Of a stretch of DNA of 55,457 bases, positions 21,838 through 30,841 are shown one piece after another; within the stretch, counting starts at the first letter, position 1, and each line of letters opens with the position of its first letter. The translations under genes and the position numbers were made by a program. Source of the stretch: Paracandidimonas soli (GTDB taxonomy: Bacteria > Pseudomonadota > Gammaproteobacteria > Burkholderiales > Burkholderiaceae_B); the NCBI RefSeq assembly GCF_004342005.1, contig NZ_SMBX01000015.1, forward strand, positions 1 to 55,457. The letters are read 5' to 3'. The notes below the pieces were generated by a model. The model was given only the letters and a program-made list of their open reading frames with translations. It was not told where the DNA came from and made no database searches.

Positions 21838-22542
21838 ATGAGCAACTTCGAACACTCCTCCATGCCCTCCGGGTATGAGTCCAATGCCGGTGCCGTCGTA
21901 CGTCATCGTGTATTGCGCAATACCTACTGGCTGCTGGCGCTGTCGCTCGTACCGACCGTGTTCGGCGCCCTCGTCGGCCTGAGCACCGGCATCAACAGCG
22001 TCATGGCCGCCAGCCCCGGCATGACGGCCATCCTGTTCCTGGCCGGCGCGTTCGGCCTGATGTTCCTGATCGAGCGAAACAAAAACAGCTCGCTGGGCGT
22101 CGCCCTGCTGCTGGCCTTCACCTTCTTCATGGGCATCATGCTGTCGCGCCTGCTGGGCTTCGTCCTGGGCATGGCCAACGGCGCCCAGCTGATCATGTTC
22201 GCCTTCGGCGGCACCGCCGCCGTGTTCGGCGTCATGGCCAGCGTCGCCACGACCAGCAAGCGCGACTTCACCGGCATGCAGAAGTTCCTGATCATGGGCG
22301 TGATCATCCTGATCGTCGCCTCGCTGGCCAACATCTGGCTGCAACTGCCGGCCCTGATGCTGACGGTCTCCGTCATGGCCATCGGCATCTTCTCGGCGTT
22401 GCTGCTGGTCGACCTGCAGCGCATCGTCAACGGCGGCGAGACCAACTACGTCAGCGCCACCCTGGCCGTCTACCTGGACGTCTACAACATTTTCGCCAAC
22501 CTGCTGATGCTGCTCGGCATCTTCGGCGGCGATCGCGACTGA
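21838..22542 (+). CDS. Bax inhibitor-1/YccA family membrane protein
   Basis: A 234-residue protein with seven predicted membrane helices after a short soluble N-terminus, and the family-typical LVDLQRIVNGGETNYVSATLAVYLDVYNIF at the C-terminal end. In E. coli, YccA is a substrate and modulator of FtsH, and other BI-1 proteins behave as calcium leak channels. An AAGAGGA ribosome site sits 9 bases before the ATG at 21838; longer in-frame ORF sequence upstream is antisense or holC-overlapping noise. A terminator follows. Confidence 0.92.
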   Translation: MSNFEHSSMPSGYESNAGAVVRHRVLRNTYWLLALSLVPTVFGALVGLSTGINSVMAASPGMTAILFLAGAFGLMFLIERNKNSSLGVALLLAFTFFMGIMLSRLLGFVLGMANGAQLIMFAFGGTAAVFGVMASVATTSKRDFTGMQKFLIMGVIILIVASLANIWLQLPALMLTVSVMAIGIFSALLLVDLQRIVNGGETNYVSATLAVYLDVYNIFANLLMLLGIFGGDRD

Positions 22543-22595
22543 CGCCGGAAAACGCCTGCCCTTCCCGCCGTGGCGCGAGGGCAGGCGGACAGAAC

Positions 22596-22626
22596 AAAAA
22601 AACCTGGCATCCACCAGGTTTTTTTT
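22596..22626. terminator. Bidirectional terminator
   Basis: A-tract plus AACCTGG, loop CATCCA, then CCAGGTT with an eight-T run. It lies between the convergent BI-1 and ExoD-like genes and can serve both. Confidence 0.9.
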
Positions 22627-22680
22627 CGTCTTCCTTTCTTCTCGACGCGCTTCTCCGAAACTCGCGCCGCCTGCCCTGCA

Positions 22681-23298
22681 TCAGCCGAACAGCGCTCCGC
22701 CCGCCCTCCAGGCGCCGTAGATCAACACCGTGAAATAGACGACGGTCAATATGGTGCCGAGATAGCCCAGCAGCACGAACAGGCCGTCGCGCTGCAGCAT
22801 GCCGATCGTCAGCAACAGGATGCCGACCGCGGGCGCGGTATTGGAAAACGGCACGAAGCCGAACGGCGCCATCAGCAATACGCCGCCGAACAGCAGCACC
22901 ATGCCGTTGAAGCGCGCCATATGCCCGTCGCTCAGGAACAGTGCGCGGGGCTTTACCCAGGTATCGATGCGCGACACGATGCGCACCCCCTTGCGCAGGG
23001 CTGGCACGAGCGACGCCGTCGACAGTTCGCGGTCCAGGATGCGCTTCGGCATCCACGGCATGCGGTTCAGCGTCACCGCGATCGCCAGCAGCACGATGGC
23101 GGCGCCGAACACCGTGGACACGCCGGGAATGGATACGGGAATGAGGAAGGGCAGGGTAGCGACCGCGCACAGCATGAGCAGGCCCTGCTCTCCGATGGCG
23201 GCCATCAGTTCCCGCAGCGTCACGGTCTCGCCCTGGATTCCGTCGATCGTGCGCGTCAATGTCTCGCTCAGCGGTATGGTCGTATCGTGTAGCTGCAT
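22681..23298 (-). CDS. ExoD-like exopolysaccharide synthesis protein
   Basis: A 205-residue integral membrane protein of the ExoD family, with about four or five helices and the conserved LPFLIPVSIPGVSTVFGA and MAPFGFVPFSNTAPAVGI segments. ExoD was described in rhizobia as affecting exopolysaccharide and alkali sensitivity; the molecular function is unknown. It stands alone, divergent from rpmE2. Confidence 0.88.
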   Translation of the reverse strand: MQLHDTTIPLSETLTRTIDGIQGETVTLRELMAAIGEQGLLMLCAVATLPFLIPVSIPGVSTVFGAAIVLLAIAVTLNRMPWMPKRILDRELSTASLVPALRKGVRIVSRIDTWVKPRALFLSDGHMARFNGMVLLFGGVLLMAPFGFVPFSNTAPAVGILLLTIGMLQRDGLFVLLGYLGTILTVVYFTVLIYGAWRAGGALFG

Positions 23299-23420
23299 CC
23301 TGCTCCCCGGCCTGACGGTAAAAATCGCATGGTAACAGCTTCCGCCATGCCTGCGCCCGCCCGGAACCCGCCAGGCGCATTACACTATGGAAAGCCCGGC
23401 ATTCGCAGGCGTGGTGAAGA

Positions 23421-23476
23421 ACTCCGGCCTGAAGGCCGAAGCTTGCGCTTTGGCGCGTGGTCAAAGAACCACGCCA
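23421..23476 (+). repeat. REP-like intergenic element, copy 1
   Basis: A palindromic CGGCCT-GA-AGGCCG hairpin is followed by CTTGCGCTTTG and CGCGTGGTCA, and then a second hairpin GCGTGGT/ACCACGC. The same hairpin-plus-tail layout occurs at 42372-42416 with a different stem sequence. It lies in the 279-base divergent region between the ExoD-like gene and rpmE2. Confidence 0.65.
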
Positions 23477-23577
23477 AGGCATTGTTTTCATGCTAGAATC
23501 GCAGGCTAACCTGGATACGTGGCTGAACATCGGGCTCAGCTGGCGACCCGCCATTCGAAAACCCACAGGACAACATC

Positions 23578-23841
23578 ATGAAAGAAGGCATCCATCCCGA
23601 ATACCGCGAAGTGGTCTTCCTGGATCAGCAGACCGGCTCGACGTTCATCTCGCGCTCGTCCCTGAACACGCGCGACACCATCGAACTCGACGGCAAGACC
23701 TACCCGCTGTTCAAGTGCGACGTGACATCCGAATCGCACCCCTTCTATACCGGCGCTCAAACGCGCATCGTCGAAACCGGCCGCGTCGAGAAGTTCCGCG
23801 CCCGTTTCGCACGCACCTCGGGCACCGTCAAGAAGGCGTAA
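23578..23841 (+). CDS. rpmE2: Ribosomal protein bL31, type B
   Basis: The 87-residue protein is bL31 of the zinc-independent B type: it begins [14 protein letters not shown] and lacks the CxxC zinc ribbon found in type A (only one Cys, in FKCDV). The C-terminal [12 protein letters not shown] is typical. A -10-like TAGAAT at 23494-23499 would give a leader of roughly 75 bases. A strong terminator follows the gene, so it is monocistronic. Confidence 0.96.
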   Translation: MKEGIHPEYREVVFLDQQTGSTFISRSSLNTRDTIELDGKTYPLFKCDVTSESHPFYTGAQTRIVETGRVEKFRARFARTSGTVKKA

Positions 23842-23905
23842 GGCCCATGGCCCCCGGCGGGCCGCCATTCTCTTCGAATACGGTTTGCCTTCGGCATCCG
23901 GCAGC

Positions 23906-23933
23906 AAAAAGGCAGTCAGGCGACTGCCTTTTT
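23906..23933 (+). terminator. Rho-independent terminator of rpmE2
   Basis: AAAAAGGCAGTC, loop AGGC, GACTGCCTTTTT: a perfect 12-base stem with T-run, 64 bases after the rpmE2 stop. Confidence 0.92.
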
Positions 23934-23976
23934 CCTTTAACATACAGCCGTTTTCTCCCACTATTGCGCATCTGCC

Positions 23977-25731
23977 GTGTCACCTGATGTTTACCGTTCC
24001 ACGCCAGCACGCCTGACGTCCATTGCCGCCCAGCGGCTGCCCCGCCCGATCCTGCTGCTGATCGGGCTCGTGTACATCATTGCCGGCCTGTATTTCCGCG
24101 ACCCCTGGAAGGCCGACGACGTCATCGGGCTGGCCACCATGATGACCGCCCTGCAAAGCGACAACAATGCCTGGCTGCTGCCGCAGATCGGTTCCCTCGC
24201 CTATGCCCAGAACGGCCCGATGGTCACCTGGGCGGGCGCAATCTGCATCGTCGTCTTTTCTCCCCTGCTGTCGCTGTTCACCAGCCAGCTGGATGCCGCC
24301 ATCATCGCCTCGCGCATCCCCAATCTCCTGTGGATGCTGATGATGTCGTGCTCCGTCTGGTATGGCGTCTATCTGCTCGGCCGCCGCCCCGAAGCGCAGC
24401 CGCTCGCCCTGCCGTTCGGCGGAGAGCCCCCTCCCCAGGATTATGGCCGCATCCTGGCAGATGCCGCCCTGCTGCTGCTGCTGGCCACGGTAGGCATCCT
24501 GCTGCGCATGCACGAGACCTCCAGCGTTCCCGCGATGCTGGCCTTCCAGGCGCTGGCGTTCTATGCCGTGACCCGCATGCTGGACCGGCCGCTGTCGGGC
24601 GCGCTGACGCTGGGACTCGCCCTGGCCTGCCTGTTCTTTACCCGCGGATGGCTGGGCCTGCTGCCCGCGCTCCTGGCGTCCCTCTGGCTGTTCCTCCCCC
24701 GCAATCCGCTGGCCTCGCGCCGCCGCTACCTGCCGCACGCGCTTATTTCCGCGGCGGCGCTCATGCTGGCCTGGTGGATTCCGGCCCGGCTGGCCGACAC
24801 CTACTGGACCGACCAGTGGCTGTTCTGGCACACCAGTTCGATCTCCTGGCCGTCTCTCGGCGTCATCGCCAGCCTGCTGCGCGATCTGCCCTGGTTCCTG
24901 TGGCCCACCTGGCCGTTCGCCTTGCTGGCCCTGTGGCGCTGGCGCGACTGGATGTCCGCGCCGCATATCCGGATTCCTCTGGCATTCCTGCTGCTCCCCT
25001 TGCTGCTCATGCTGTTCCTGGCGGATGTATTCGAGCCGGAATACAGTATGCTCGTCATCCCCAGCGCACTGCTGGCCGCCTTTGCCCTGCCCACGCTCAG
25101 GCGCGGCATCATCAATTCGCTGGACTGGTTCTCCGTCATGTGCTTCTCGCTGGCCATCGCTACCGTATGGCTGGGATGGATAGCACTGCACAGCGGATGG
25201 CCGCACCAGATTTCGGAGAACATCGCGCTCCAGACCCGCGGCTACGAAGCTGTCATCTCCTGGCCAGCGCTGTTCATCGCCGCGATCGGCACCCTGTTCT
25301 GGGTCGGCCTCGTGCGCTGGCGCCTGCATACTCACCCCGCCGCGCTCTGGCGCGGCACCATCCTGTCCTCCGGCGGGCTCATCGCCACCTGGTTGCTGCT
25401 GGCCTCGCTGTGGATGCCCGCAATCGACTACGCGCGCAGCTACCGCGACGTTTCCTTCCAGATGAAAGAAGCCCTGCAGCAGCACGTGAGGCCGGGAGAA
25501 TGCGTGCGTCCGCTGATGCTGGGCCTTGGCCAACGCGCGTCGCTCTATGTATTCCAGGGCATTGAATTCAGTTTTTCCAGCGACTGCAGCCTGATTCTCC
25601 AGCAAGTGTCCCCGCGCGCGCTGGAAGACGGCACGGCGCCCTATTCCGACCAGTCCGAGCATGTGCTCTGGGAAGGCAAGCGCGCGCCGGATCGCCACGA
25701 AATGTTCCGCCTGCTGCGCCTGCGTCCATGA
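23977..25731 (+). CDS. Glycosyltransferase family 39/ArnT-like membrane protein
   Basis: A 584-residue polytopic protein with about twelve helices. The first periplasmic loop (about residues 40-75) carries an acidic pair in PWKADDVIGLA, in the place of the catalytic Asp-Glu of GT-C enzymes such as ArnT and protein mannosyltransferases, followed by the QIGSLAYAQNGPM loop. A small periplasmic domain closes the protein. The acceptor is unknown; a polyprenyl-linked sugar donor is expected for the fold. The start is GTG at 23977. The stop overlaps the MATE gene start by four bases. Confidence 0.8.
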   Translation: MSPDVYRSTPARLTSIAAQRLPRPILLLIGLVYIIAGLYFRDPWKADDVIGLATMMTALQSDNNAWLLPQIGSLAYAQNGPMVTWAGAICIVVFSPLLSLFTSQLDAAIIASRIPNLLWMLMMSCSVWYGVYLLGRRPEAQPLALPFGGEPPPQDYGRILADAALLLLLATVGILLRMHETSSVPAMLAFQALAFYAVTRMLDRPLSGALTLGLALACLFFTRGWLGLLPALLASLWLFLPRNPLASRRRYLPHALISAAALMLAWWIPARLADTYWTDQWLFWHTSSISWPSLGVIASLLRDLPWFLWPTWPFALLALWRWRDWMSAPHIRIPLAFLLLPLLLMLFLADVFEPEYSMLVIPSALLAAFALPTLRRGIINSLDWFSVMCFSLAIATVWLGWIALHSGWPHQISENIALQTRGYEAVISWPALFIAAIGTLFWVGLVRWRLHTHPAALWRGTILSSGGLIATWLLLASLWMPAIDYARSYRDVSFQMKEALQQHVRPGECVRPLMLGLGQRASLYVFQGIEFSFSSDCSLILQQVSPRALEDGTAPYSDQSEHVLWEGKRAPDRHEMFRLLRLRP

Positions 25732-27170
25732 GCCTGCGACAAGCCGGCCGCATGCAGGAAAGCCGGCCCGCGCCGCATGACACGCCGCGCATTTCCTTCG
25801 GACGGCAGATCGCGGAAACCCTGAGGCAGGCCTGGCCTGTGCTGGTCACCTCCTGGGCCAGCCTCGCATTCGGCGTCATGGATACCGCCATGTCCGGCCA
25901 CGCGGGCGCCATCGACCTGCAGGTCATGGGGCTGTCCATCGCCATTTACCTGACTGTCTACATCGGCCTGATGGGCGTCATCCACGCCCTCATTCCCATC
26001 ATCGCGCAACTGTTCGGCGCGGGCCGCCTTGCCGAAGCGGGGCGAGCCTGGGGCCAGGGCGTCTGGCTTGCGCTGGGCCTGTCGGCCGTGGGCTGCGGCG
26101 TCATGCTGTTTCCCGGACTGTGGCTGTCGCTGTCCGGCGACCTCGATCCCCGCGTCGTCGACGGCGTCACATGGTATATGCGCGCCCTCGTCCTGGCGCT
26201 GCCGGCCGCGCTGGTCTTCCGCTCCATCTACGCCCTGGGAGCGGCCGTCTCCCGTCCCAAGCCGGTCATGCTGATCAACCTCGCCGTCGTGCTGGTCAAG
26301 CTGCTGCTGAACTGGATATTCATCTTCGGCAAGTTCGGTCTGCCCGCCATGGGCGCCGCGGGCGCGGGGCTGTCGACGGCGGTCGTCAGCTGGCTCTCCC
26401 TTGCGGCGGGACTGTGCGTCATTTTCCGCAGCCCCTTCTACCGCCGGCTGTCGCCGACGCTCGGCAGGCCCAGGCTGCGCGACCAGAAGGAACTGCTCAG
26501 GCTCGGCCTGCCCATGGGCGCGTCCTATCTGGTGGAAATCTGCGCCTTCAGCATCATGGCGCTCCTGGCGGCCCGGGAAGGCACGCTCGTTTCGGGCGGC
26601 CATCAGATCATGGCGAACCTGGCTGCGCTCTGCTACATGATGCCGATGTCCATCGGCATCGCCGCGGCCGCCCTCACGGCGCAGGCCGTCGGCGCGGGCC
26701 ACGGCCAGCACGCACGGATGGCGGGACTGGCCGGGCTGGCGCTGGCGCTTTCCGGCGCCGTGCTGACGATTCTCGTATTGATCATAGGCAAGCCGTGGAT
26801 CCTGCAGCTTTACACCAGCGACCCCGAGGTCGCCGTGGTCGCCGCCACGCTGCTGCAGCTGATCCCGCTCTTCCATCTGTGCGATGCGCTGCAGTGCATC
26901 AACTCGTACCTGCTGCGCGCCTACAAGGTGGCGGTGGTGCCCATGCTGCTGCAGATCGTGGCGCTGCTGGGCTTCGGCCTGGCCGGCGGCTGGCTGCTGG
27001 GCTATGGGCCCGCAGCAGGCGCGTTGCGGCCGGCCCTCGAATGGTTCACGCCGAACGCGCCTGCCGGAATCGCCTCGATGTGGCTGATGGCCAGCGCCGG
27101 CCTGGCCCTGTCCGCCATGCTGCTGAACCTGTGGTACTGGCGCGTCGTCCGCCTTCATTCCGCAGGCTGA
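25728..27170 (+). CDS. MATE-family efflux transporter
   Basis: A 480-residue protein of twelve predicted helices in two six-helix halves. TSWASLAFGVMDTAMSGH in helix 1 and GLPMGASYLVEICAFSIMALLA in helix 7 are typical of NorM-type MATE exporters, which use sodium or proton gradients to expel cationic compounds. It is translationally coupled (ATGA) to the glycosyltransferase-like gene. That pairing is unusual for a pure drug pump and raises the possibility of a lipid- or sugar-linked role, which is inference. Confidence 0.9.
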   Translation: MSLRQAGRMQESRPAPHDTPRISFGRQIAETLRQAWPVLVTSWASLAFGVMDTAMSGHAGAIDLQVMGLSIAIYLTVYIGLMGVIHALIPIIAQLFGAGRLAEAGRAWGQGVWLALGLSAVGCGVMLFPGLWLSLSGDLDPRVVDGVTWYMRALVLALPAALVFRSIYALGAAVSRPKPVMLINLAVVLVKLLLNWIFIFGKFGLPAMGAAGAGLSTAVVSWLSLAAGLCVIFRSPFYRRLSPTLGRPRLRDQKELLRLGLPMGASYLVEICAFSIMALLAAREGTLVSGGHQIMANLAALCYMMPMSIGIAAAALTAQAVGAGHGQHARMAGLAGLALALSGAVLTILVLIIGKPWILQLYTSDPEVAVVAATLLQLIPLFHLCDALQCINSYLLRAYKVAVVPMLLQIVALLGFGLAGGWLLGYGPAAGALRPALEWFTPNAPAGIASMWLMASAGLALSAMLLNLWYWRVVRLHSAG

Positions 27171-27208
27171 CCACGCGCCGGAGCGCAAGCCCTGGACAGC
27201 CTCAGCCG

Positions 27209-28429
27209 CTACGCGGCTTCGTCAGTTCCCGACTCCTGCGCCGCTGCAGTCTCCTCCAGCACGGGCGTCACGAGCTCCATCACCTTGCTGCGCGACACCA
27301 GCCCAAGGAACTCGTCGTCCTCGCCGGTCACAGCGACGGGCTCGGTCGTGCGCAACAAGCGGCCCAGCACCTCGTCCAGGCCGGCCGTAGCCGGGATGGT
27401 CGCCATTTCGTCGGTATAGCCGGCGATGTCCCTTGCGCCTCTGGAAACGGCTTCCTGCACCTTTTCCCGCGTAATGACGCCGGCGAGGCGCTTGCCGTCG
27501 AGCACCGCGGCATACTCGAACCGCAGCGCCGCCATGCGCTCGAGCGCATGCGCCGGACGAGAGCGCATGGTCAGCGTTAGGGACGGTTCATTGGCGGCAT
27601 GCACGGCGTTGAGCACCTTGCTGCGGTTCACATCCTGCAGGAACGACTGCACATAATCGTTGGCGGGCGCAAGGAGAATGTCTTCCGGCGTTCCTTCCTG
27701 GATCAGCTCCCCATCCTTCAGGATGGCGATCCGATTGCCCAGCCGCAGCGCTTCGTCCAGGTCGTGCGTGATGAACACGATGGTCTTGTTCAGCTGCGCC
27801 TGCAGTTGCAGCAGTTGGTCCTGCATTTCCCGGCGGATGAGCGGATCCAGCGCGGAAAACGCCTCGTCCATCAGCAGGATCTCGGCGTCGGTCGCCAGCG
27901 CCCGGGCCAGGCCCACGCGCTGCTGCATGCCGCCGGAAAGCTGGTGTGGATACTGCTCGCCGAATCCGGACAGACCCACCTGCTCCAGCCAGTATTGCGC
28001 CTTTTCGGTGCGTTCCGGCTTCTTCATGCCCTGCACGGTCAGGCCGTACGCCACGTTTTCCAGCACCGTGCGGTGCGGAAACAGGCCGAAGCGCTGGAAC
28101 ACCATGCTCATTTTCCGCTGGCGGAACTGCTCCAGCTGCCTGGGAGACAGCGACACCACGTCCTCGCCGTCGACCAGGATCTGGCCCGCGCTGGGCTCGA
28201 TCAGCCGGTTGAAATGCCGGATCAGCGTAGACTTGCCCGACCCGGACAGACCCATGACGACATAGATGCTGCCTTCCTCGATGGACAGGCTGATGTCGCG
28301 CAGGCCCAGCGTATGCCCGCTCTTCGCGAGCAGTTCTTCCTTGCTGATGCCGTTGCGGGCCTCATCCAGCCAGCGCCCCGGATGGGCGCCGAAAATCTTG
28401 TAGATATTGCGGACTTCGATCTTGCTCAT
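27209..28429 (-). CDS. proV: Glycine betaine/proline ABC transporter ATPase
   Basis: A 406-residue ATPase of the ProV/OpuAA group. Walker A GLSGSGKST is at about residues 61-69, followed by the Q-loop FQRFGLFPHRTV, signature LSGGMQQRVGLARAL, Walker B ILLMDEAFSALD and the switch His in ITHDLDEAL. Two CBS modules occupy the C-terminal 120 residues; in OpuA-type systems these sense ionic strength. The start at 28429 overlaps the proW stop by four bases (ATGA). The long open frame upstream is antisense to proW. Confidence 0.95.
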   Translation of the reverse strand: MSKIEVRNIYKIFGAHPGRWLDEARNGISKEELLAKSGHTLGLRDISLSIEEGSIYVVMGLSGSGKSTLIRHFNRLIEPSAGQILVDGEDVVSLSPRQLEQFRQRKMSMVFQRFGLFPHRTVLENVAYGLTVQGMKKPERTEKAQYWLEQVGLSGFGEQYPHQLSGGMQQRVGLARALATDAEILLMDEAFSALDPLIRREMQDQLLQLQAQLNKTIVFITHDLDEALRLGNRIAILKDGELIQEGTPEDILLAPANDYVQSFLQDVNRSKVLNAVHAANEPSLTLTMRSRPAHALERMAALRFEYAAVLDGKRLAGVITREKVQEAVSRGARDIAGYTDEMATIPATAGLDEVLGRLLRTTEPVAVTGEDDEFLGLVSRSKVMELVTPVLEETAAAQESGTDEAA

Positions 28430-29286
28430 TGTCGCTCTCCCTTCCGGCTGTGGCGCTGACCGAAGGACTGCGTGATGCGGTCGAAGATTACGGCAAGTAT
28501 CACAATGCCAAGACCGGCGAGCAGTCCGCGTCCGACCTGAAGACGATTGATGCCCTGCAGGACTTCGTAGCCCAGACCGCGCGCGCCGATCATGGAGGCG
28601 ATGACCACCATGGCCAGCGCCATCATGGTCGTCTGGTTGATGCCCGCCATGATGTTGGGCATCGCCAGCGGCAGTTGGACGCCGAAGAGCTGGCGCGTGC
28701 GGCTTGCGCCGAACGCGCGCGAAGCTTCCAGGACCTCGCTGTCGACCAGTCGTATGCCAAGGTCCGTCAGCCGGATGACCGGCGGCACCGCATAGATGAC
28801 GGTAGCGATCAGCGCCGCGATCTTGCCCAGGTTGAACAGCATGACCACAGGTATCAGATAGACGAAGCTGGGCATGGTCTGCATGATGTCCAGTACAGGC
28901 ATCATGACCGAACGGACCCATTTGAAGCTCGCCATCAGGATACCCATGGGGATGCCGATGGCGACCGACAGGAATACGGCCACGATCATCAACGCCAGGG
29001 TCTGCATCGTCGCGTCCCATAGCCCGATGGCGCCCACGACGCACAGCAACGCCCCCATCGCGATGCTGAAGCCGATGCGGCGCGAAGCCGCCCATGCCAG
29101 CACCACGGTGGCGATGACCACGGCCCACCACGGCGACTGGCGCACAAGGGCCTCGATCCAGATCAGCAGGTCCAGCAAAGGTTGTGTCAGCGCACGCAGG
29201 AGGTCCGAGTATTCGGCGACAAGACCGCCCACGAACTCGTCGATCGGCGCGCGCAGCGCCCGAGGCGCAATGATTTCAGGAAACAT
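28426..29286 (-). CDS. proW: Glycine betaine/proline ABC transporter permease
   Basis: A 286-residue inner-membrane permease of the binding-protein-dependent type. The conserved EAA loop is present as EASRAFGASRTRQLFGVQLPLAMPNIMAGINQ's leading part (EASRAFGAS), followed by QTTMMALAMVVIASMIGA, characteristic of ProW/OpuAB. The start at 29286 (MFPEIIAPRAL) is preferred; an in-frame ATG 60 bases upstream lies in the intercistronic hairpin region. It is coupled to proV. Confidence 0.95.
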   Translation of the reverse strand: MFPEIIAPRALRAPIDEFVGGLVAEYSDLLRALTQPLLDLLIWIEALVRQSPWWAVVIATVVLAWAASRRIGFSIAMGALLCVVGAIGLWDATMQTLALMIVAVFLSVAIGIPMGILMASFKWVRSVMMPVLDIMQTMPSFVYLIPVVMLFNLGKIAALIATVIYAVPPVIRLTDLGIRLVDSEVLEASRAFGASRTRQLFGVQLPLAMPNIMAGINQTTMMALAMVVIASMIGARGLGYEVLQGINRLQVGRGLLAGLGIVILAVIFDRITQSFGQRHSRKGERQ

Positions 29287-29312
29287 GAAAGGCACTCCAT
29301 AGAACTCGCGGA

Positions 29313-29334
29313 GAGGCCTCCCCCGGGAGGCCTC
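29313..29334 (-). promoter_or_regulatory. Intercistronic hairpin between proX and proW
   Basis: GAGGCCTCCC and GGGAGGCCTC form a perfect 10-base inverted repeat with two central bases, located after the proX stop (29360) and before the proW start (29286). There is no T-run. Such hairpins often protect the upstream binding-protein message or attenuate transcription into the permease genes. Confidence 0.6.
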
Positions 29335-29359
29335 CGGACAGGTCATCCACCTGCAAGTG

Positions 29360-30400
29360 CTACAGAGCCGCCTTCACGCGTTCGGCCACGTCCTGAGGCA
29401 CCCACTGCGCCCAGGTGCTTTCCTCATTCTGCAGGAACCAGCGTGCGACCTCGTCGGGCTCCTCTTCGGTTTCTTCCATGTGCGCCATCACCTTGTCCAT
29501 GATGGACAGCTCGACGGCCACTTTGGAGAGGAACTCCGTCAGCTTGGGCGCGTCCTGGGTGAACTGCGTCGAAACCGCCGTGAAAACAGGGTTCTCGGGA
29601 TAATCGCTGGGCTTGGGATCTGCGCAGTTGGGGTCGGTCAGGCACTGATGCGCTTCCTTGTCGTAAGAGGGAAGCTCCAGCTTGACCAGATCCATGCTGC
29701 CCACCAGGGGCGTCGGATACCAGTAGTAGAAGACGATGTTTTCCTTGCGCTGGTAGGCGGCCGTCAGCGCCGCCTTCTGCGTTGCGCCCGTGCCGGGAGA
29801 GAACAGCGTGAAGGAATCCTCAAGGCCGAGCGCCTTGTACAGGTTGCCGCTGACGACCTCGCAGCCCCAGCCGGCCGGGCAGCCGTAGAAGCGCCCTTTG
29901 CCCGGCTCTTCGGGATCGCGGAACTCGTCCTTGTACTTGGGCAAGTCGGCCGCTTTCTTCAGTTCGGGCAGACGCTCCGCGGTATAGCGAGGAATGAACC
30001 ATGCCTCGCCTCCCATGTAAATATCGCCGATGCGCTTGACCTTGCCCGTGCTTTCGGCCTTTTCCCAGGGCTCGGCCACGCTGTTCAGCCAGACCTCGGT
30101 ATTGATGTCCAGGTCGCCTCGTTCCAGCGCCGCCAGCGCGGGCAGCGTTTCCGTCGGCAGCACATCCGTCTTGCAGCCGTAGCCTTTTTCCATGATGAAA
30201 CGCTCGGCCTCCACCAGGACCAGGTTGGACTCCCAGTTCATTCCGCCGAAGCGGACAGGCCGGTCGAGTTCGCAGGCGGGCGCGGCGCTGGCGGTTCCGG
30301 CAAGCGCAAGCAATACGGCGCCCATTCCGGCTTTCAGGACTGCCGGGGATACGTGTGCCCCGCCGGCACGATGGAAAACTTGTTCTCGATTGAAAGACAT
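29360..30400 (-). CDS. proX: Glycine betaine/proline ABC substrate-binding protein
   Basis: A 346-residue OpuAC-family binding protein with a signal peptide (basic start, hydrophobic stretch to about residue 38, cleavage after ASA). GGMNWESNLVLVEAERFI and the aromatic residues in YYWYPTPLVGSM suggest quaternary-ammonium binding. Two Cys pairs (GYGC, GCPAGWGC, HQCLTDPNC) may form disulfides. Glycine betaine, proline betaine or choline are possible ligands. An AAGGAGG ribosome site lies at 30415-30409. It is the first gene of the proXWV unit. Confidence 0.93.
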   Translation of the reverse strand: MSFNREQVFHRAGGAHVSPAVLKAGMGAVLLALAGTASAAPACELDRPVRFGGMNWESNLVLVEAERFIMEKGYGCKTDVLPTETLPALAALERGDLDINTEVWLNSVAEPWEKAESTGKVKRIGDIYMGGEAWFIPRYTAERLPELKKAADLPKYKDEFRDPEEPGKGRFYGCPAGWGCEVVSGNLYKALGLEDSFTLFSPGTGATQKAALTAAYQRKENIVFYYWYPTPLVGSMDLVKLELPSYDKEAHQCLTDPNCADPKPSDYPENPVFTAVSTQFTQDAPKLTEFLSKVAVELSIMDKVMAHMEETEEEPDEVARWFLQNEESTWAQWVPQDVAERVKAAL

Positions 30401-30841
30401 GGCTTTTGCCTCCTTAAGGTTACTGGGATGACCCGGCAAACCTGACGCCGGATCCCATTCGCTAAGGGGGTGTGCGGAAGACGGGCAAAACCGCCAATAC
30501 ATACCGTCACTAGCTTGAAGAGTAAAACCGCACTCTGTGGCAGGCCATGATGCACATGACCAGAATTGACGAAACTGCAAAGAATTCGACCCAGTTTAAC
30601 CGAGAATGACGTCAATTGAAACCAAACCCATCTTTGCACCGGTATGGCGGAGTCGGTCGTGGCAGCCAGGCGGACGGGCGCGCCGCCTGGGAAAAGCCTC
30701 TGTTCCGGGATCGGAAAATGCGCATCGCGCGCACTTGCAAAGGCCGGATGTAACTGCATTTCACCGGGGAAACGCAGCAAAATGTATCCATCCCCTGCTT
30801 GCTCCCGGACTGCAGTCCGGGACTTGCACTCAGGCTCGTGG
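30401..30841. other. Gene-free region upstream of proX
   Basis: 441 bases separate the proX start from the end of the carbonic anhydrase gene. The proX side holds the strong ribosome site and presumably its promoter; I found no convincing -35/-10 pair. The other side holds a perfect 20-base palindrome (listed separately). Short open frames here show no recognisable protein. Confidence 0.6.
30803..30822. repeat. Perfect 20-base palindrome
   Basis: TCCCGGACTG followed directly by its reverse complement, 20 bases beyond the carbonic anhydrase stop codon. It lacks a T-run, so it is either a factor-assisted terminator for that gene or a protein-binding site. Confidence 0.6.

Noticed and set aside
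23980-25698. 572-codon minus-strand frame opposite the glycosyltransferase
   Set aside because: Gln/Gly/Arg-rich antisense composition, no conserved motif.
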